Assembly (NCBI RefSeq): GCF_001422735.1 | Contig: NZ_LMLZ01000022.1 | Location: 124,001-188,000 of the forward strand | Length of the DNA stretch: 64,000 nt | Direction of reading: 5' to 3' | Source of the DNA: Acidovorax sp. Leaf78 | GTDB taxonomy: Bacteria; Pseudomonadota; Gammaproteobacteria; Burkholderiales; Burkholderiaceae_C | Part shown: positions 34,021 through 43,151 of the stretch, piece after piece | How the letters are laid out: every line of letters begins with the position of its first letter | Numbering within the stretch: the stretch's first letter is position 1 | Notes under the pieces: generated by a model | Databases searched by the model: none | The model's input: the letters and a program-made list of their open reading frames with translations, nothing else | Told to the model about the DNA's origin: nothing | Position numbers and translations under genes: made by a program

Positions 34021-34554
34021 ATGAAACCCAGCTTCCAGCAAGGCTTTACCCTCATCGAGTTGATGATCGTAGTAGCCATTATCGGTATCCTGGCGGCTGT
34101 GGCATTACCAGCTTACCAAGACTACGTTGTGCGTGCACGCATTTCCGAAGGCTTAGGTCTAGCGAGCACTGCGAAGACTTCGGTGACAGAGACTTTTGCC
34201 AGTACTAACAGCGGAGGTATTGCTGCCTATGCAGGTAGTGGCATATCGGCAGCTGGTTCATACAACTATGAGTACAAGGCTGGCACACACGTTAAATCGA
34301 TTGCCATTTCAGCCATAACAGACGTGACATCGCCTGTCGCCAAGGAAGGGGCAATTTCTATTACCTATGGCGGTCAGATTAACACAGTCCTCTTGGGCAA
34401 AGCGCTGATCTTGACTCCCGGTAGCGGTACCGTAGGCAACTCTGGGGTTCCAAGCAACGCCTTGAAAATTGGCGATCCGGTGGTGTGGGGCTGCGCCATA
34501 GATGCGCCAACGGCTTACAGATATGTCCCCGCAAACTGCCGATTTGCGCCTTGA
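34021..34554 (+). CDS. Type IV pilin, pilin 2
   Basis: A 177-aa prepilin with leader MKPSFQQG and the same N-helix ([20 protein letters not shown]) as pilin 1. The central variable part differs, while the C-terminal block is shared (DPVVWGC ... YVPANCRF). The two genes therefore look like ancient duplicates that diverged in the exposed region. The lower GC and more mixed codon use than pilin 1 suggest lower expression. Tail-to-tail with the large gene at 34612. Confidence 0.93.
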   Translation: MKPSFQQGFTLIELMIVVAIIGILAAVALPAYQDYVVRARISEGLGLASTAKTSVTETFASTNSGGIAAYAGSGISAAGSYNYEYKAGTHVKSIAISAITDVTSPVAKEGAISITYGGQINTVLLGKALILTPGSGTVGNSGVPSNALKIGDPVVWGCAIDAPTAYRYVPANCRFAP

Positions 34555-34611
34555 GTGAACCGCATCGGAACGACCATTGTGTGTCGTCCGACGGCTGCAG
34601 TCTAAATCGAT

Positions 34612-37600
34612 CTATTCGTTCGCCATCGCCAGCAGTAGCATTCGCTGCTTTTGATAAGCACCTTGTGAATTTACCTTAATGCCGTATTTTCTCTCTATTT
34701 CCACCAGCTCTTTCCAGCGCCCTTGATGCGCTTGTGCAAGAAGCACATGCGAGAGGGCAACCTGATCAAACTCTCGACGTAACGCAGGGTCCGCAGGAGG
34801 GTTTTCCAACCATGCCTGTCCCATTCGCTGCATGGAATTGTAATCACGCTTGGCAAGGGCCTCTAATAAATCAAACGCTGTTGCAAAGCCATCGAGGCGG
34901 CTTTTGCATGGCATCCATTGCGGACGAATCCATACACCTTCCAGCAATGACGGCGGCAAAAACGTTATTGTTGTATCTGCCAACTGACGCAGCGCAGCCG
35001 CGAATTCCTGACGCTTTTGTTCAGTGGCTGGAGCAGCTTTACAAGTATCTGATGCTGAATTCTTCAATAGGACGGCGGCAGACAAGGGGTAAGCTCCCAA
35101 TCCCGCTACCAATTCATCTGTAGGATCTCCGCGCAAATACGCCGCCAGTGCACGTGCTTGGCGACTGGCTGTCTCAGGCGGGAAATGGCTCATGGCGGAA
35201 GGCTGGGCCTGATCGAGTGGCTTACGCACTCCCAAGGCTTCCAACATGGGTGCCCCCTGATGGGCTAAGTCCAGCAGATCAGTCGCCGTTGCCCTAGCGA
35301 AACGGGTTTTAGGCGCCTCAAGACCCAAAATGGGCAAATAATCCGAATTAATGGGCCTGGTGGCATGCAAACGAGCAAGGCCACGCAACACCCGGCCATC
35401 TGCTACTTTTCTGAAAGCTACCTGCTCAGGGGATGACAAGCCCAGACGCTCAAGCTCAGGTTTTAAAGGACCTTTCATCAAATGTGAAAAATCCGGTTCT
35501 CCAACATGACCTTTAGGGCTAGCTACGATGACCATGTCAGCGAAGTTGGTAAGCCATGCAGCGTAATCATTGAATCCTGGAGTCAATCCATTCAAAATTG
35601 AACTGACCAGCGCACCGTCTATTTCATACAGTTGAACCCATTGAACAAACAGGCCATCATCATTAAGATGTCGAGGAATGAACTTGTAGAACTCTTTGGA
35701 AAACAGTGTTCCTACGCCGCTAATCCACGGGTTCGACGGTTCAGAGATAATTATGTCGTATTTTTGCCGCTGCCCAGCAAAGTATGTCTTTGCATCATCG
35801 ATCACCACGTTTGACCGTGAATCATTATATGCGCGCTCCACCCGCGTACCAAACGCCCTCGCACCTGTCACCATGGCAGATTCGATTTCTACCGTATCGA
35901 CATTACGCAAACGCGCATCTCCCAACAGCGAGTGTGTAGTCAACCCTGAGCCGAAACCAATTACTCCCACCCGCTCGGGCCGCTGGTGTAACGCAAGGGG
36001 AAGAGTGCCCAGAAGGGCCATAGTAGGCTCATCGGTTGTGGGGAAGCCACCATCCCTCATCATTACACCTGCATCGGGTTTGCCGTTGGTGGCAATCGCA
36101 ACCATTCCCCCTGGCTGCGCGGTCACGGACACACTGGCGGTCTTGCCATCTCGCATGTAGATGATTTTGCTATCCTTTGAGAGTGACGAATTTCCATGAC
36201 GGAAGACACCGGATGCAAGTAGCATTGGGTCAAACGGAATGCGCACTGCGATGATCATCGCCACGGCAGACAATGCCACACCCAATCCAAAGCCGCGCAT
36301 AGCACGCGGACTTGTCACTTCGCGACGCAGCAGTACGAGACCGATCACTAGATCAAGCAACGCAGCAATGCAAAGCGTCAGCTTCAGGCCAACCGAAGGA
36401 ATCAACAGGTGGATGGCAGCAAATACGCCAACGATGGCGCCCAAGGTATTCCAAGCATAAATCCGTCCAATCGCGCGTTCGCCCCATCCAGCGCGCAGCA
36501 AAGTGACCGTGAACAAGGGCAGTGTCGTGCCAGCAAAAAAAGCTGCTGGCAGCATGATGGCAATCGCAATCGACGCAGTGCCCAAATTGAATAGCGCGTA
36601 GCCTCCATCGCTCGGAGCCAGCGACTGAATAAGCCAGCCCACCCACGAAAAAGCGTTGGCGTAAACGGCCAAAGAGGCCAGCGCTGCCACCCCCATGCAG
36701 ATCTGCATCCAACCCACCAATCTCAGCGGGTTCACCGTGAGGTCGGCACGTTTACGCACCCACAAGCCGCCCAGCGCGATGCCAGCAATGAACGAGGCCA
36801 GCATCAACTCGAAAGCGTGCATGGTACTTCCCACTGCCATGCTCAGCATTCGAATCCAAACGATCTCGTAAACGAACGATGCCGCACCCGACAAAGCAGT
36901 GCCGAGCAGAACGACACGTAGCAGAGGGTTGTTGCGCAGGCTCTCGTCTGGCCCTGCTGAAAGTGCCGCTTGGCGAGGCAACGGCTCAGAATCGCGTGCA
37001 AGCCACCACGCCACTGCAGCCACCAGGAAGTTCAAAATCCCTGCTGCCACCATTGCCCCAGGAAGCCCGACCCATGGAAGCAGTACAAACACTGCTACGA
37101 GAGCGCCCACTGCCGCGCCAATACTGTTGGCAAAATAAAGCCCTCCGAGCAGGCGACCTTGGCTGTCGGGAAAGCGGCGTATAAGTCCACTACTCATCAA
37201 CGGGAAAGTCATTCCTAGCAAAATGGTCTGTGGCAGGATCAAGATGGCAGCAACAATCCAGCGAAGCAGCAGAACGCTAGTAGGGTCCCCCAAAGCCGGT
37301 ATCAGCGTGTCGTAACTAAACTCGGTAATGTTGGTAAAAAACCAGTGGAACGACAGACCCAACACACCGATGACGGCTTCAATTACCGCATATCCACGAA
37401 TGAGATTGCGCCACCGCTGGCCTGCTTTGGCAATCCAAGCTGCACCAATGGCCATTCCACCCATAAAGATGGCCAGCACCAGCGCTTGCGCATAAGCAGC
37501 GTGGCCAAGGAAAAGCCCCAGATAATGCGACCAGATAGACTGGTAAATCAAACCTGCAAAACCGGACAAGACAAAAATGGCCAAAAGCCCTAAGCGACTA

Positions 37601-37641
37601 CCACTATGCGCTTCCGCGTCCGATTCGATGTGCTGATTCAT
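34612..37641 (-). CDS. Fused multi-pass membrane / spermidine-synthase-like protein
   Basis: About 1009 aa. The first ~500 residues hold some 12-14 membrane helices in two similar halves (GFAGLIYQSIWSHYLGLFLG and GAASFVYEIVWIRMLSMAVG are repeats of each other, the SpeE-like membrane signature). Residues about 530-750 resemble a Rossmann methyltransferase/spermidine synthase core: VGVIGFGSGLTTHSLL, VDTVEIESAMV, DDAKTYF, YDIIISEPSNPWISGV. The C-terminal ~250 residues are soluble and Ala/helix-rich. No speD or other polyamine gene is near. Such fused proteins are widespread but uncharacterised, and the substrate is unknown. Starts at ATG 37641 (TTG 37674 possible). Confidence 0.85.
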   Translation of the reverse strand: MNQHIESDAEAHSGSRLGLLAIFVLSGFAGLIYQSIWSHYLGLFLGHAAYAQALVLAIFMGGMAIGAAWIAKAGQRWRNLIRGYAVIEAVIGVLGLSFHWFFTNITEFSYDTLIPALGDPTSVLLLRWIVAAILILPQTILLGMTFPLMSSGLIRRFPDSQGRLLGGLYFANSIGAAVGALVAVFVLLPWVGLPGAMVAAGILNFLVAAVAWWLARDSEPLPRQAALSAGPDESLRNNPLLRVVLLGTALSGAASFVYEIVWIRMLSMAVGSTMHAFELMLASFIAGIALGGLWVRKRADLTVNPLRLVGWMQICMGVAALASLAVYANAFSWVGWLIQSLAPSDGGYALFNLGTASIAIAIMLPAAFFAGTTLPLFTVTLLRAGWGERAIGRIYAWNTLGAIVGVFAAIHLLIPSVGLKLTLCIAALLDLVIGLVLLRREVTSPRAMRGFGLGVALSAVAMIIAVRIPFDPMLLASGVFRHGNSSLSKDSKIIYMRDGKTASVSVTAQPGGMVAIATNGKPDAGVMMRDGGFPTTDEPTMALLGTLPLALHQRPERVGVIGFGSGLTTHSLLGDARLRNVDTVEIESAMVTGARAFGTRVERAYNDSRSNVVIDDAKTYFAGQRQKYDIIISEPSNPWISGVGTLFSKEFYKFIPRHLNDDGLFVQWVQLYEIDGALVSSILNGLTPGFNDYAAWLTNFADMVIVASPKGHVGEPDFSHLMKGPLKPELERLGLSSPEQVAFRKVADGRVLRGLARLHATRPINSDYLPILGLEAPKTRFARATATDLLDLAHQGAPMLEALGVRKPLDQAQPSAMSHFPPETASRQARALAAYLRGDPTDELVAGLGAYPLSAAVLLKNSASDTCKAAPATEQKRQEFAAALRQLADTTITFLPPSLLEGVWIRPQWMPCKSRLDGFATAFDLLEALAKRDYNSMQRMGQAWLENPPADPALRREFDQVALSHVLLAQAHQGRWKELVEIERKYGIKVNSQGAYQKQRMLLLAMANE

Positions 37642-37763
37642 GTGCCAACCAATGATAAAATGATTTATAAGCAAGAAAAGTGCCCGACCACACCTTCCTT
37701 TTTTGTCGAATGAAGCGGGGAGGCCTGATTTCCAGAACCCTTTTCAAGTACCTGAAAAAATCC

Positions 37764-38237
37764 TCACGCCACAAAGCTGCCGGACTTGCCTCCGTGTTTT
37801 TCTACCACCTGCACGCACTGAATCACCATTCCACGGTCAGCTGCCTTGCACATATCATAAATTGTGAGCAGCGCCACCTGTACAGCAGCAAGTGCTTCCA
37901 TCTCTACACCTGTAGGCCCTATAGTTTCGACAGCCGCTGTGCACTGCACTGCGCTATCAACACGCAAGCACTCAAAATCTACTGTTACTCGCGTTAAAGC
38001 GACTGGATGGCACAAGGGAATCAAGTCACTCGCCCTCTTGGCGCCCATGATCCCCGCGATACGCGCTACTCCTAACACGTCACCTTTGCTGGCCATGCCG
38101 CCCTCAATGATCCCGAGGGTGGCAGGTTGCATCTGGATACGCCCAATAGCAACCGCAATACGGTGCGTCGCAGGCTTGGCACCAATGTCTACCATGTGGG
38201 CTTGGCCCTGGGCGTCGAAGTGGGTCAGGGAAGACAT
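37764..38237 (-). CDS. moaC: Cyclic pyranopterin monophosphate synthase MoaC
   Basis: A 157-aa molybdenum cofactor enzyme that converts the GTP-derived 8,9-dihydro intermediate, made by MoaA, to cPMP. It begins [20 protein letters not shown]; the conserved [27 protein letters not shown] and the active-site [10 protein letters not shown] are present. Start at 38237 (MSSLTHFD). It is divergent from the M48 protease. No other moa genes are in the window. Confidence 0.96.
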   Translation of the reverse strand: MSSLTHFDAQGQAHMVDIGAKPATHRIAVAIGRIQMQPATLGIIEGGMASKGDVLGVARIAGIMGAKRASDLIPLCHPVALTRVTVDFECLRVDSAVQCTAAVETIGPTGVEMEALAAVQVALLTIYDMCKAADRGMVIQCVQVVEKHGGKSGSFVA

Positions 38238-38359
38238 ATCTTGAGTGTTGCGGTAGTTACGGAGCTGATGACGAAACATTCAGCGGTTCAAGGCATCATA
38301 CGAGCATGTGGAACCGCTCAAGAGCGCGGGCAAGCTCCCGCAAGCCTCCTACTCTCCCG

Positions 38360-39904
38360 ATGCCCAATTTCAGAGTCTTCAAGCTGGTAGCGATTGCCAT
38401 TCGGTCATTGACAGCTTCTATTTTGATAGCGCTTGGCACCGTCCATGTGCAGGTAGCCCGGGCCCAAACCAGTCTACCCACCCTCGGCGACAACAGCGAC
38501 CTCACCACCAGCGCCGAACGCCGGCTGGGTGACCGCATTATCCGCGAGCTCTACCGTGACCCAGACTACATCGACGACCCCGTGGTGGGCGACTACGTCC
38601 AGGGCATCTGGCAACCCCTGGTGGCGGCCGCCAAGGCCCGCGGCGAGCTCTCGCCCGAGCTGGACGAGCGCTTTGCCTGGGAGATTCTCCTGGGGCGCGA
38701 CCGGACGGTGAACGCGTTTGCTTTGCCCGGGGGCTACCTGGGGGTGCATCTGGGCCTCATCGGGGTGGTCACTACCCGCGACGAGCTGGCCTCGGTGCTG
38801 GCGCACGAGTTGAGCCACGTCACGCAGCGCCATATCTCGCGCCTGATCACGCAGCAGAGCAAGCAGACGCCGCTGCTTCTGGGGGCGATGATCCTGGGCG
38901 CGCTGGCAGCCAGCAAGAACCCGGGCGCGACGCAAGCCCTGGTAGTGGGTGGGCAGGCGCTCGCCATGCAGAACCAGCTGAACTTTTCACGCGACATGGA
39001 GCGTGAGGCGGACCGGATCGGCTACGGGCTGATGGCGCCTGCAGGGTTTGCGCCCCAGGGTTTTGTGAGCATGTTCGAGAAGCTCCAGCAAGCCAACCGC
39101 TTGAACGACAACGGTTCCTGGCCCTATCTCCGCAGCCATCCGTTGACCAGCGAGCGCATGGCGGACATGCATTCGCGCACGCCGCCCGGCGCAGCGGCTG
39201 CGGGCATTTCGCCGCCGGTGGGCACGATGGAGCATGCGATGGTGGCCGCCAGGGCGCGGGTGCTGTCCAACCCCGGTGTCGATACGCTGCGCCAGTGGGT
39301 GGCCGAGCCTCAGGGCACGGGCTTTGCCTCGCTGCCGGCCACGCGCCGCGCTGCCGTGCTGTACGCAGCGGCGCTCGGCAGCAATCAGCTGCGCGATGCC
39401 CAGGGTGCACGCTCGGCGGCCCAGAAGCTGGATGAGATTTCTCGCCATGACCCCGCCGCCCATCGGCTGACCCGCCTGCTGAGCGCTGAGATCGAACTCG
39501 GCGCGGGCGATGCTGGCGCGGCCCTCAGCGCGCTGCCCACGGAGGCCGGCACGCGCCGACCAGAGCTGGCGCTGCGCAGTCAGGCCCTGCTGCGCCTGGG
39601 ACGGCCGGCGGACGGCACGGGCGCGCTGCAGACCTGGGTGGCCACGCACCCCCGCGACGCCACCGTCTGGCAGCTGCTGGCCTCCAACTGGCAAGCCCAG
39701 GGCCAGCCCCTGCGGGCCGTGCGCGCCGAGGCCGAGGCGCACGCCGCGCGTTACGACTACGCGGCCGCAGTGGATCGTTTCAAGGCGGGGCAGGACCTGG
39801 CGCGGCGCGGTGGGCCGCAGGTGGACCACATCGAAGCGTCCATCATCGACACGCGGCTGCGTGCCGTGGAGCTACTTCTTCGTGAACAAACCGCCGAGCG
39901 CTGA
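38360..39904 (+). CDS. M48 family metalloprotease (BepA/YfgC-like), periplasmic
   Basis: A 514-aa protease. A signal peptide (residues about 1-34, core LTASILIALGTVHV) precedes the peptidase: LPGGYLGVHLGLI, the zinc motif HELSHVTQRH, and SRDMEREADRIGYGLM with the third ligand Glu. The C-terminal half is helical and TPR-like (ALSALPTEAGTRRPELALRS). BepA-type proteins degrade or assist misassembled outer-membrane proteins. The start at 38360 is the last Met before the signal. Its 3' end overlaps the convergent gene at 39872 by 33 bp. The signal-peptide DNA resembles an intergenic repeat. Confidence 0.92.
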   Translation: MPNFRVFKLVAIAIRSLTASILIALGTVHVQVARAQTSLPTLGDNSDLTTSAERRLGDRIIRELYRDPDYIDDPVVGDYVQGIWQPLVAAAKARGELSPELDERFAWEILLGRDRTVNAFALPGGYLGVHLGLIGVVTTRDELASVLAHELSHVTQRHISRLITQQSKQTPLLLGAMILGALAASKNPGATQALVVGGQALAMQNQLNFSRDMEREADRIGYGLMAPAGFAPQGFVSMFEKLQQANRLNDNGSWPYLRSHPLTSERMADMHSRTPPGAAAAGISPPVGTMEHAMVAARARVLSNPGVDTLRQWVAEPQGTGFASLPATRRAAVLYAAALGSNQLRDAQGARSAAQKLDEISRHDPAAHRLTRLLSAEIELGAGDAGAALSALPTEAGTRRPELALRSQALLRLGRPADGTGALQTWVATHPRDATVWQLLASNWQAQGQPLRAVRAEAEAHAARYDYAAAVDRFKAGQDLARRGGPQVDHIEASIIDTRLRAVELLLREQTAER

Positions 39905-40225
39905 CTCGATCAGGACGCCCAGGACGGTGTAGATCAATGACCCGATGAGGGCTGCCGCGAAACCCTGCACCCCAAACCCGTCCAGCACAGCAGCTGCAGC
40001 CCAGAACATCAGCGCGTTGATCACAAACAGGAAGAGCCCCAGCGTGACGATGGTGACCGGCAAGGTCAGCACCACCAGAATGGGCCGCAGTACCACGTTG
40101 AACAGGCCGATGACAAAGGCCGCGATCAACGCCGAGGTGAAGCTCTGCACCTCGACGCCACTGTAGATGTAGGCCACGAACAGCAGCGACGCTGCGCTCA
40201 GCAGCCATTTGAGAATTAGTTTCAT
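39872..40225 (-). CDS. Phage-holin-superfamily IV type membrane protein (PF04020-like)
   Basis: A 117-aa protein with four membrane helices: LKWLLSAASLLFVAYIYSGV, FTSALIAAFVIGLFNVVLRP, LPVTIVTLGLFLFVINALMF and ALIGSLIYTVLGVLIESALG. N-x-x-L-R-P in the second helix and FxxNALMFW in the third are typical of the DUF360/holin-like IV membrane family found in most Proteobacteria. Function unknown; chromosomal members are not phage lysis genes. The last 33 bp overlap the 3' end of the M48 gene on the other strand. Confidence 0.85.
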   Translation of the reverse strand: MKLILKWLLSAASLLFVAYIYSGVEVQSFTSALIAAFVIGLFNVVLRPILVVLTLPVTIVTLGLFLFVINALMFWAAAAVLDGFGVQGFAAALIGSLIYTVLGVLIESALGGLFTKK

Positions 40226-40256
40226 GGCCAAAGAATAGCACCGGCCCACCGCAAAG

Positions 40257-40276
40257 AAAAAGGGCCCGTGGGGCCC
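40257..40276 (-). terminator. Intrinsic terminator after the 40318-40776 gene
   Basis: On the minus strand GGGCCC-CAC-GGGCCC is followed by TTTTT. It lies 42 bp beyond the stop of the upstream gene and before the start of the holin-like gene. Confidence 0.85.
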
Positions 40277-40317
40277 TCTCATCACCATCCCGTCCGCAGC
40301 GGACCGCGGCACCAGCG

Positions 40318-40776
40318 CTATTCCAGCGCCAGCACCCACAGGACACCAAAGCCCGTGAGCAAGCTGCCCAGCAGCGTGCCCGGCCGGGGCGACGACCAGT
40401 GGCGGCCCGCGGCGTTCTGCTCTTGCAGGTTGTCGGCCTTGGGACGGCGGGCGTCCACCACCTGGGCCGCCGAAGGCTGCGCGGCCTGCAGCTGTTCGGT
40501 CAGCTCCACCAGCGGCCCCTTGGCCACCACGGTGGTCACGCTGCTGGCAGGCGCGCGCAGCGCAGGGAGGATCTGGGAAAAGAGCTTGTCGGCCCATTTG
40601 GCGCGCCAGTTCTCACGCGCGCTGTGGCTCACCCATTTGCTGATGCGGTGGGTCATGCGGGGAGCACAGGCCACCAGCACCCATTCGGTCTGCCGGCTTG
40701 CGTCCCGGGCAAACAACGGCGCCAGCACCTGCTCGGCGTACGCCGCGTCGTCCACGTACACGATGACTCTGTCCAT
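40318..40776 (-). CDS. Conserved hypothetical protein with C-terminal membrane anchor
   Basis: A 152-aa protein starting MDRVIVYVDDAAYAEQVLAP. The first half has alternating strands and helices reminiscent of a universal-stress/Rossmann-like fold (VIVYVDDAAYA, WVLVACAPRMTHRISKWVSH, SVTTVVAKGPLVELTEQL). It ends with a short hydrophobic segment (LLGSLLTGFGVLWVLALE) that could anchor it. It lies downstream of a TerC gene on the same strand, with an 11-bp-stem hairpin between. No function can be given. Confidence 0.65.
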   Translation of the reverse strand: MDRVIVYVDDAAYAEQVLAPLFARDASRQTEWVLVACAPRMTHRISKWVSHSARENWRAKWADKLFSQILPALRAPASSVTTVVAKGPLVELTEQLQAAQPSAAQVVDARRPKADNLQEQNAAGRHWSSPRPGTLLGSLLTGFGVLWVLALE

Positions 40777-40800
40777 ACCACCACCTCCTGTTGAGAACCA

Positions 40801-40834
40801 AAGGCCTGGCGAGCTACGTTGCCCGCCAGGCCTT
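40801..40834. terminator. Long hairpin between TerC-2 and its downstream gene
   Basis: AAGGCCTGGCG and CGCCAGGCCTT pair over 11 bp about a 12-nt loop. On the minus strand it follows TerC-2 and is trailed by TGGTT, so it is probably a partial terminator or mRNA-stabilising hairpin. Confidence 0.6.
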
Positions 40835-40861
40835 CGTCCGATTCCTGAGAGCTCTGCCCGA

Positions 40862-41593
40862 TCAGTGCTGTTCAGCAGGCGCAGCCGCTGCACGGCGCGA
40901 CATGATGAACTTGCCGGCGGCCAGGACGAGCAGTGCACCTGCGACGCTGGCACCGTAGCGGATCAGGTCCGTCTGCGGCAGCTTGACCATCCACTGCCAC
41001 TTGTCGGGGTTGGCGAACACGGGGTCGGTGACCAGCATGCCGCCAGCGATCCAGCCCAGCAGCATGCCGCCGGCCGTGATGATGAGGGGGAAGCGCTCCA
41101 TGAGCTTGATGACCAGCTGGCTGCCCCAGACGATGATCGGGATGGAGATGAGCAGGCCCAGCACCACCAGCAGGAAGGAGTGTTCACCGGCATTTTGCGC
41201 GGCACCGGCGATGGCGATAACGTTATCGACGCTCATCACCAGGTCGGCCACGATGATGGTCTTGATGGCTGCCAGCAGCTTGTCGCTGCCTTGCACGTCG
41301 CCGTGGCCGTCTTCATCGGGAGCCAGCAGCTTGATGCCGATCCACACCAGCAGCAGCGCGCCCACGAACTTGAGGAACGGCAGCGCCAGCAGCGTCATCG
41401 CAAACGCGATCAGGATTACCCGCAGGATGATGGCACCGGCAGTGCCCCAGATGATGCCCTTGGTACGTTGGGCAGGTGGCAGCTTGCGGCAGGCCAGCGC
41501 AATGACCACCGCGTTGTCGCCTCCCAGCAGGATGTCGATGATGATGATCTGCCCTAGGGCGACCCAGAACTCGGGCGAAGCCAAAAAATCCAT
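40862..41593 (-). CDS. TerC family integral membrane protein (paralogue 2)
   Basis: A 243-aa TerC protein with seven predicted helices. The key motifs are ILLGGDNAVVIALACRKLP and ADLVMSVDNVIAIAGAAQN; VVLGLLISIPIIVWGSQLVI and KLMERFPLIITAGGMLLGW closely parallel paralogue 1. A His-containing acidic loop (PDEDGHGDVQGS) is in the same position as the acidic loop of paralogue 1. Likely role in metal (Mn) handling or membrane stress. No co-transcribed partner of known function. Confidence 0.92.
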   Translation of the reverse strand: MDFLASPEFWVALGQIIIIDILLGGDNAVVIALACRKLPPAQRTKGIIWGTAGAIILRVILIAFAMTLLALPFLKFVGALLLVWIGIKLLAPDEDGHGDVQGSDKLLAAIKTIIVADLVMSVDNVIAIAGAAQNAGEHSFLLVVLGLLISIPIIVWGSQLVIKLMERFPLIITAGGMLLGWIAGGMLVTDPVFANPDKWQWMVKLPQTDLIRYGASVAGALLVLAAGKFIMSRRAAAAPAEQH

Positions 41594-42083
41594 AAATTCC
41601 TCTGTATCAAAGCGCGCAAAAGGAGGACCACGCCGCCACTGTAGCGCCGAGTCCGTCCAAGGGATAGAGGGCCTGCGATAGATGGATCAAGGGCTCGCCC
41701 ACGGTGGGGCATTGACATGCGAAGGGCGGCCTTGATCAGCCCATGCAGGGCCCATCAAAGGTCTTGCTCGACCTGACGCACTGTGTGCGCCAGGCCCGGA
41801 CCGCCGGAAGCGATGGTTCGCTTCGTACTGACGACGTATCCGATGCCTCGCCGCCCGATCCGCCAGGGTTCTGGCCGCGCCGGGTGGCTAGTCGGGAGCT
41901 ACTCCCCTTCGAAGCTGCGATTGGAACATCGCCAGCGCCTGCGCGCAAGGGCGACTCGTTGTGGTTAATGCTTACAGCGGACCCATGAATCTCTGCCAGA
42001 GCACCCGTCGCAAGCGAATAACACCGTTGGCAGGAGGCCCCGGGACGGGCAGCTATGATCCAGCCCCTTCTGATCTTTCTCCA
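41594..42083. other. 490-bp gap with no supported gene
   Basis: Between the start of TerC-2 (minus strand) and the DUF3717/DUF1289 gene. Frames of 60-80 codons exist (for example 41743-41988) but have no motif, signal peptide or convincing ribosome site. No tRNA or known RNA pattern was recognised by eye. It must contain the promoters of both flanking divergent genes. Confidence 0.6.
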
Positions 42084-42527
42084 ATGGCCGCCCTCCACAT
42101 CACCGACATAGAAGCCGCCATCAACCACTGGCGCAGACGCTCCCCGTCGCCCGATGGGGTGAGCCTGGCGCCGGAGATCCGGGCGCTGGGGGAGTTGTAC
42201 GCGCTCATGGTGTTCCGGCGCGAGGACGAGGTGGACGAAGCCGCCGTGCCGCCCGAGGCCCAGGCCGCGTGGCAGGCCTGGTACGACACCACGCCCGACA
42301 CGCCGTGCATCGCCATCTGCTCCACCAGCCAGGGCGACGACCTGTGCAAAGGCTGCGGGCGCACGTTTGACGAAGTGCAGTTCTGGCCCGCATTCACGCC
42401 GGTGCAAAAGCGCGTGGTGTGGCGGCGCATCACGCTGGAGCACTCGGCCTGGCGCTTCAACCGGTACGCAGAGCGTGCGGCCGAAGGCGCGTCGTCCAGG
42501 GCGTCGGCTGCCGAGGCCGCATCCTAA
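42084..42527 (+). CDS. DUF3717 and DUF1289 domain protein
   Basis: A 147-aa protein. The N-terminal part (ITDIEAAINHWRRRSPSPDG) is DUF3717, a short helical domain of Betaproteobacteria. The C-terminal part, TPCIAICSTSQGDDLCKGCG, is DUF1289 with a CxxxC...CxxC pattern that could hold a metal or FeS cluster, followed by RTFDEVQFWPAFTPVQKR. The start at 42084 (MAALHITD) begins right before the DUF3717 domain. Function of both domains unknown. Confidence 0.85.
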   Translation: MAALHITDIEAAINHWRRRSPSPDGVSLAPEIRALGELYALMVFRREDEVDEAAVPPEAQAAWQAWYDTTPDTPCIAICSTSQGDDLCKGCGRTFDEVQFWPAFTPVQKRVVWRRITLEHSAWRFNRYAERAAEGASSRASAAEAAS

Positions 42528-42701
42528 AGATCTGCCAGTCGGTCACTGCGGCCAGGTGCGACCAGGTGCGGCAGGCGCCGCAGACTGGAGCAGGTTGGAG
42601 CAGGTTGTGGCAGATACGACAGCACTCCGACCGGAAGCAGGCCCGAGGGTTGAATGGCCGCAGGGCTGTACGCCACGGGAGCAAACCGCTATGGTGGGCC
42701 C

Positions 42702-43007
42702 ATGCTGCGCCTGACCCAAGCCCCGAACATCGCGATTGCCACGCTCTGGGCAGACCTGCTGTGCGAGGCGGGCATGGCAGCATCGGTACAGCGCCAGTAC
42801 CTGGGCGCCGCAGCCGGCCACCTGCCGCCCGACCAGTGCCTGCCCGAGATCTGGCTGGAGTACGACGAACACGCCACCCCTGCCCGCAGTCTGCTCCAGG
42901 CACTGGAGGACCTGCCCCAGCGCCGCTGGACCTGCCGTTGTGGCGAGATGGTGGAGGGCGGCTTCGAGCAGTGCTGGCAGTGCGGCGCGCTCATGCCGCG
43001 CGATTGA
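42702..43007 (+). CDS. DUF2007-like protein with C-terminal zinc ribbon
   Basis: A 101-aa protein. The first 65 residues (LTQAPNIAIATLWADLLCEA ... LPEIWLEYDEHATPARSLLQ) look like the putative signal-transducing DUF2007 fold. The end carries two CxxC-type knuckles (WTCRCGE and CWQCGA), a probable zinc ribbon. Start at 42702. It stands between the DUF1289 gene and a palindrome repeat. Role unknown. Confidence 0.75.
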   Translation: MLRLTQAPNIAIATLWADLLCEAGMAASVQRQYLGAAAGHLPPDQCLPEIWLEYDEHATPARSLLQALEDLPQRRWTCRCGEMVEGGFEQCWQCGALMPRD

Positions 43008-43063
43008 CCGGCACCGCCACAGCGAAGGAATTCAGCGCGGCGGAATGCGATGCCGCGCAATCA

Positions 43064-43116
43064 CTATCAAATTAATAGCTGCCAGCGCCCATCTATCAAG
43101 CGGTAGCTTCTTTTTT
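43064..43116. repeat. Intergenic palindrome family, copy D
   Basis: CTATCAAATTAATAGCTGCC, then a decayed stem and TATCAAGCGGTAGCTTCTTT. It lies between convergent genes (DUF2007-like and yaeQ). Confidence 0.65.
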
Positions 43117-43151
43117 CCCAATTAATGAACGCTGAGCCCTGGAATCCGGGG

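Noticed and set aside
41743..41988. 81-codon plus-strand frame in the 490-bp gap
   Set aside because: No family, signal or ribosome site recognised; likely chance.
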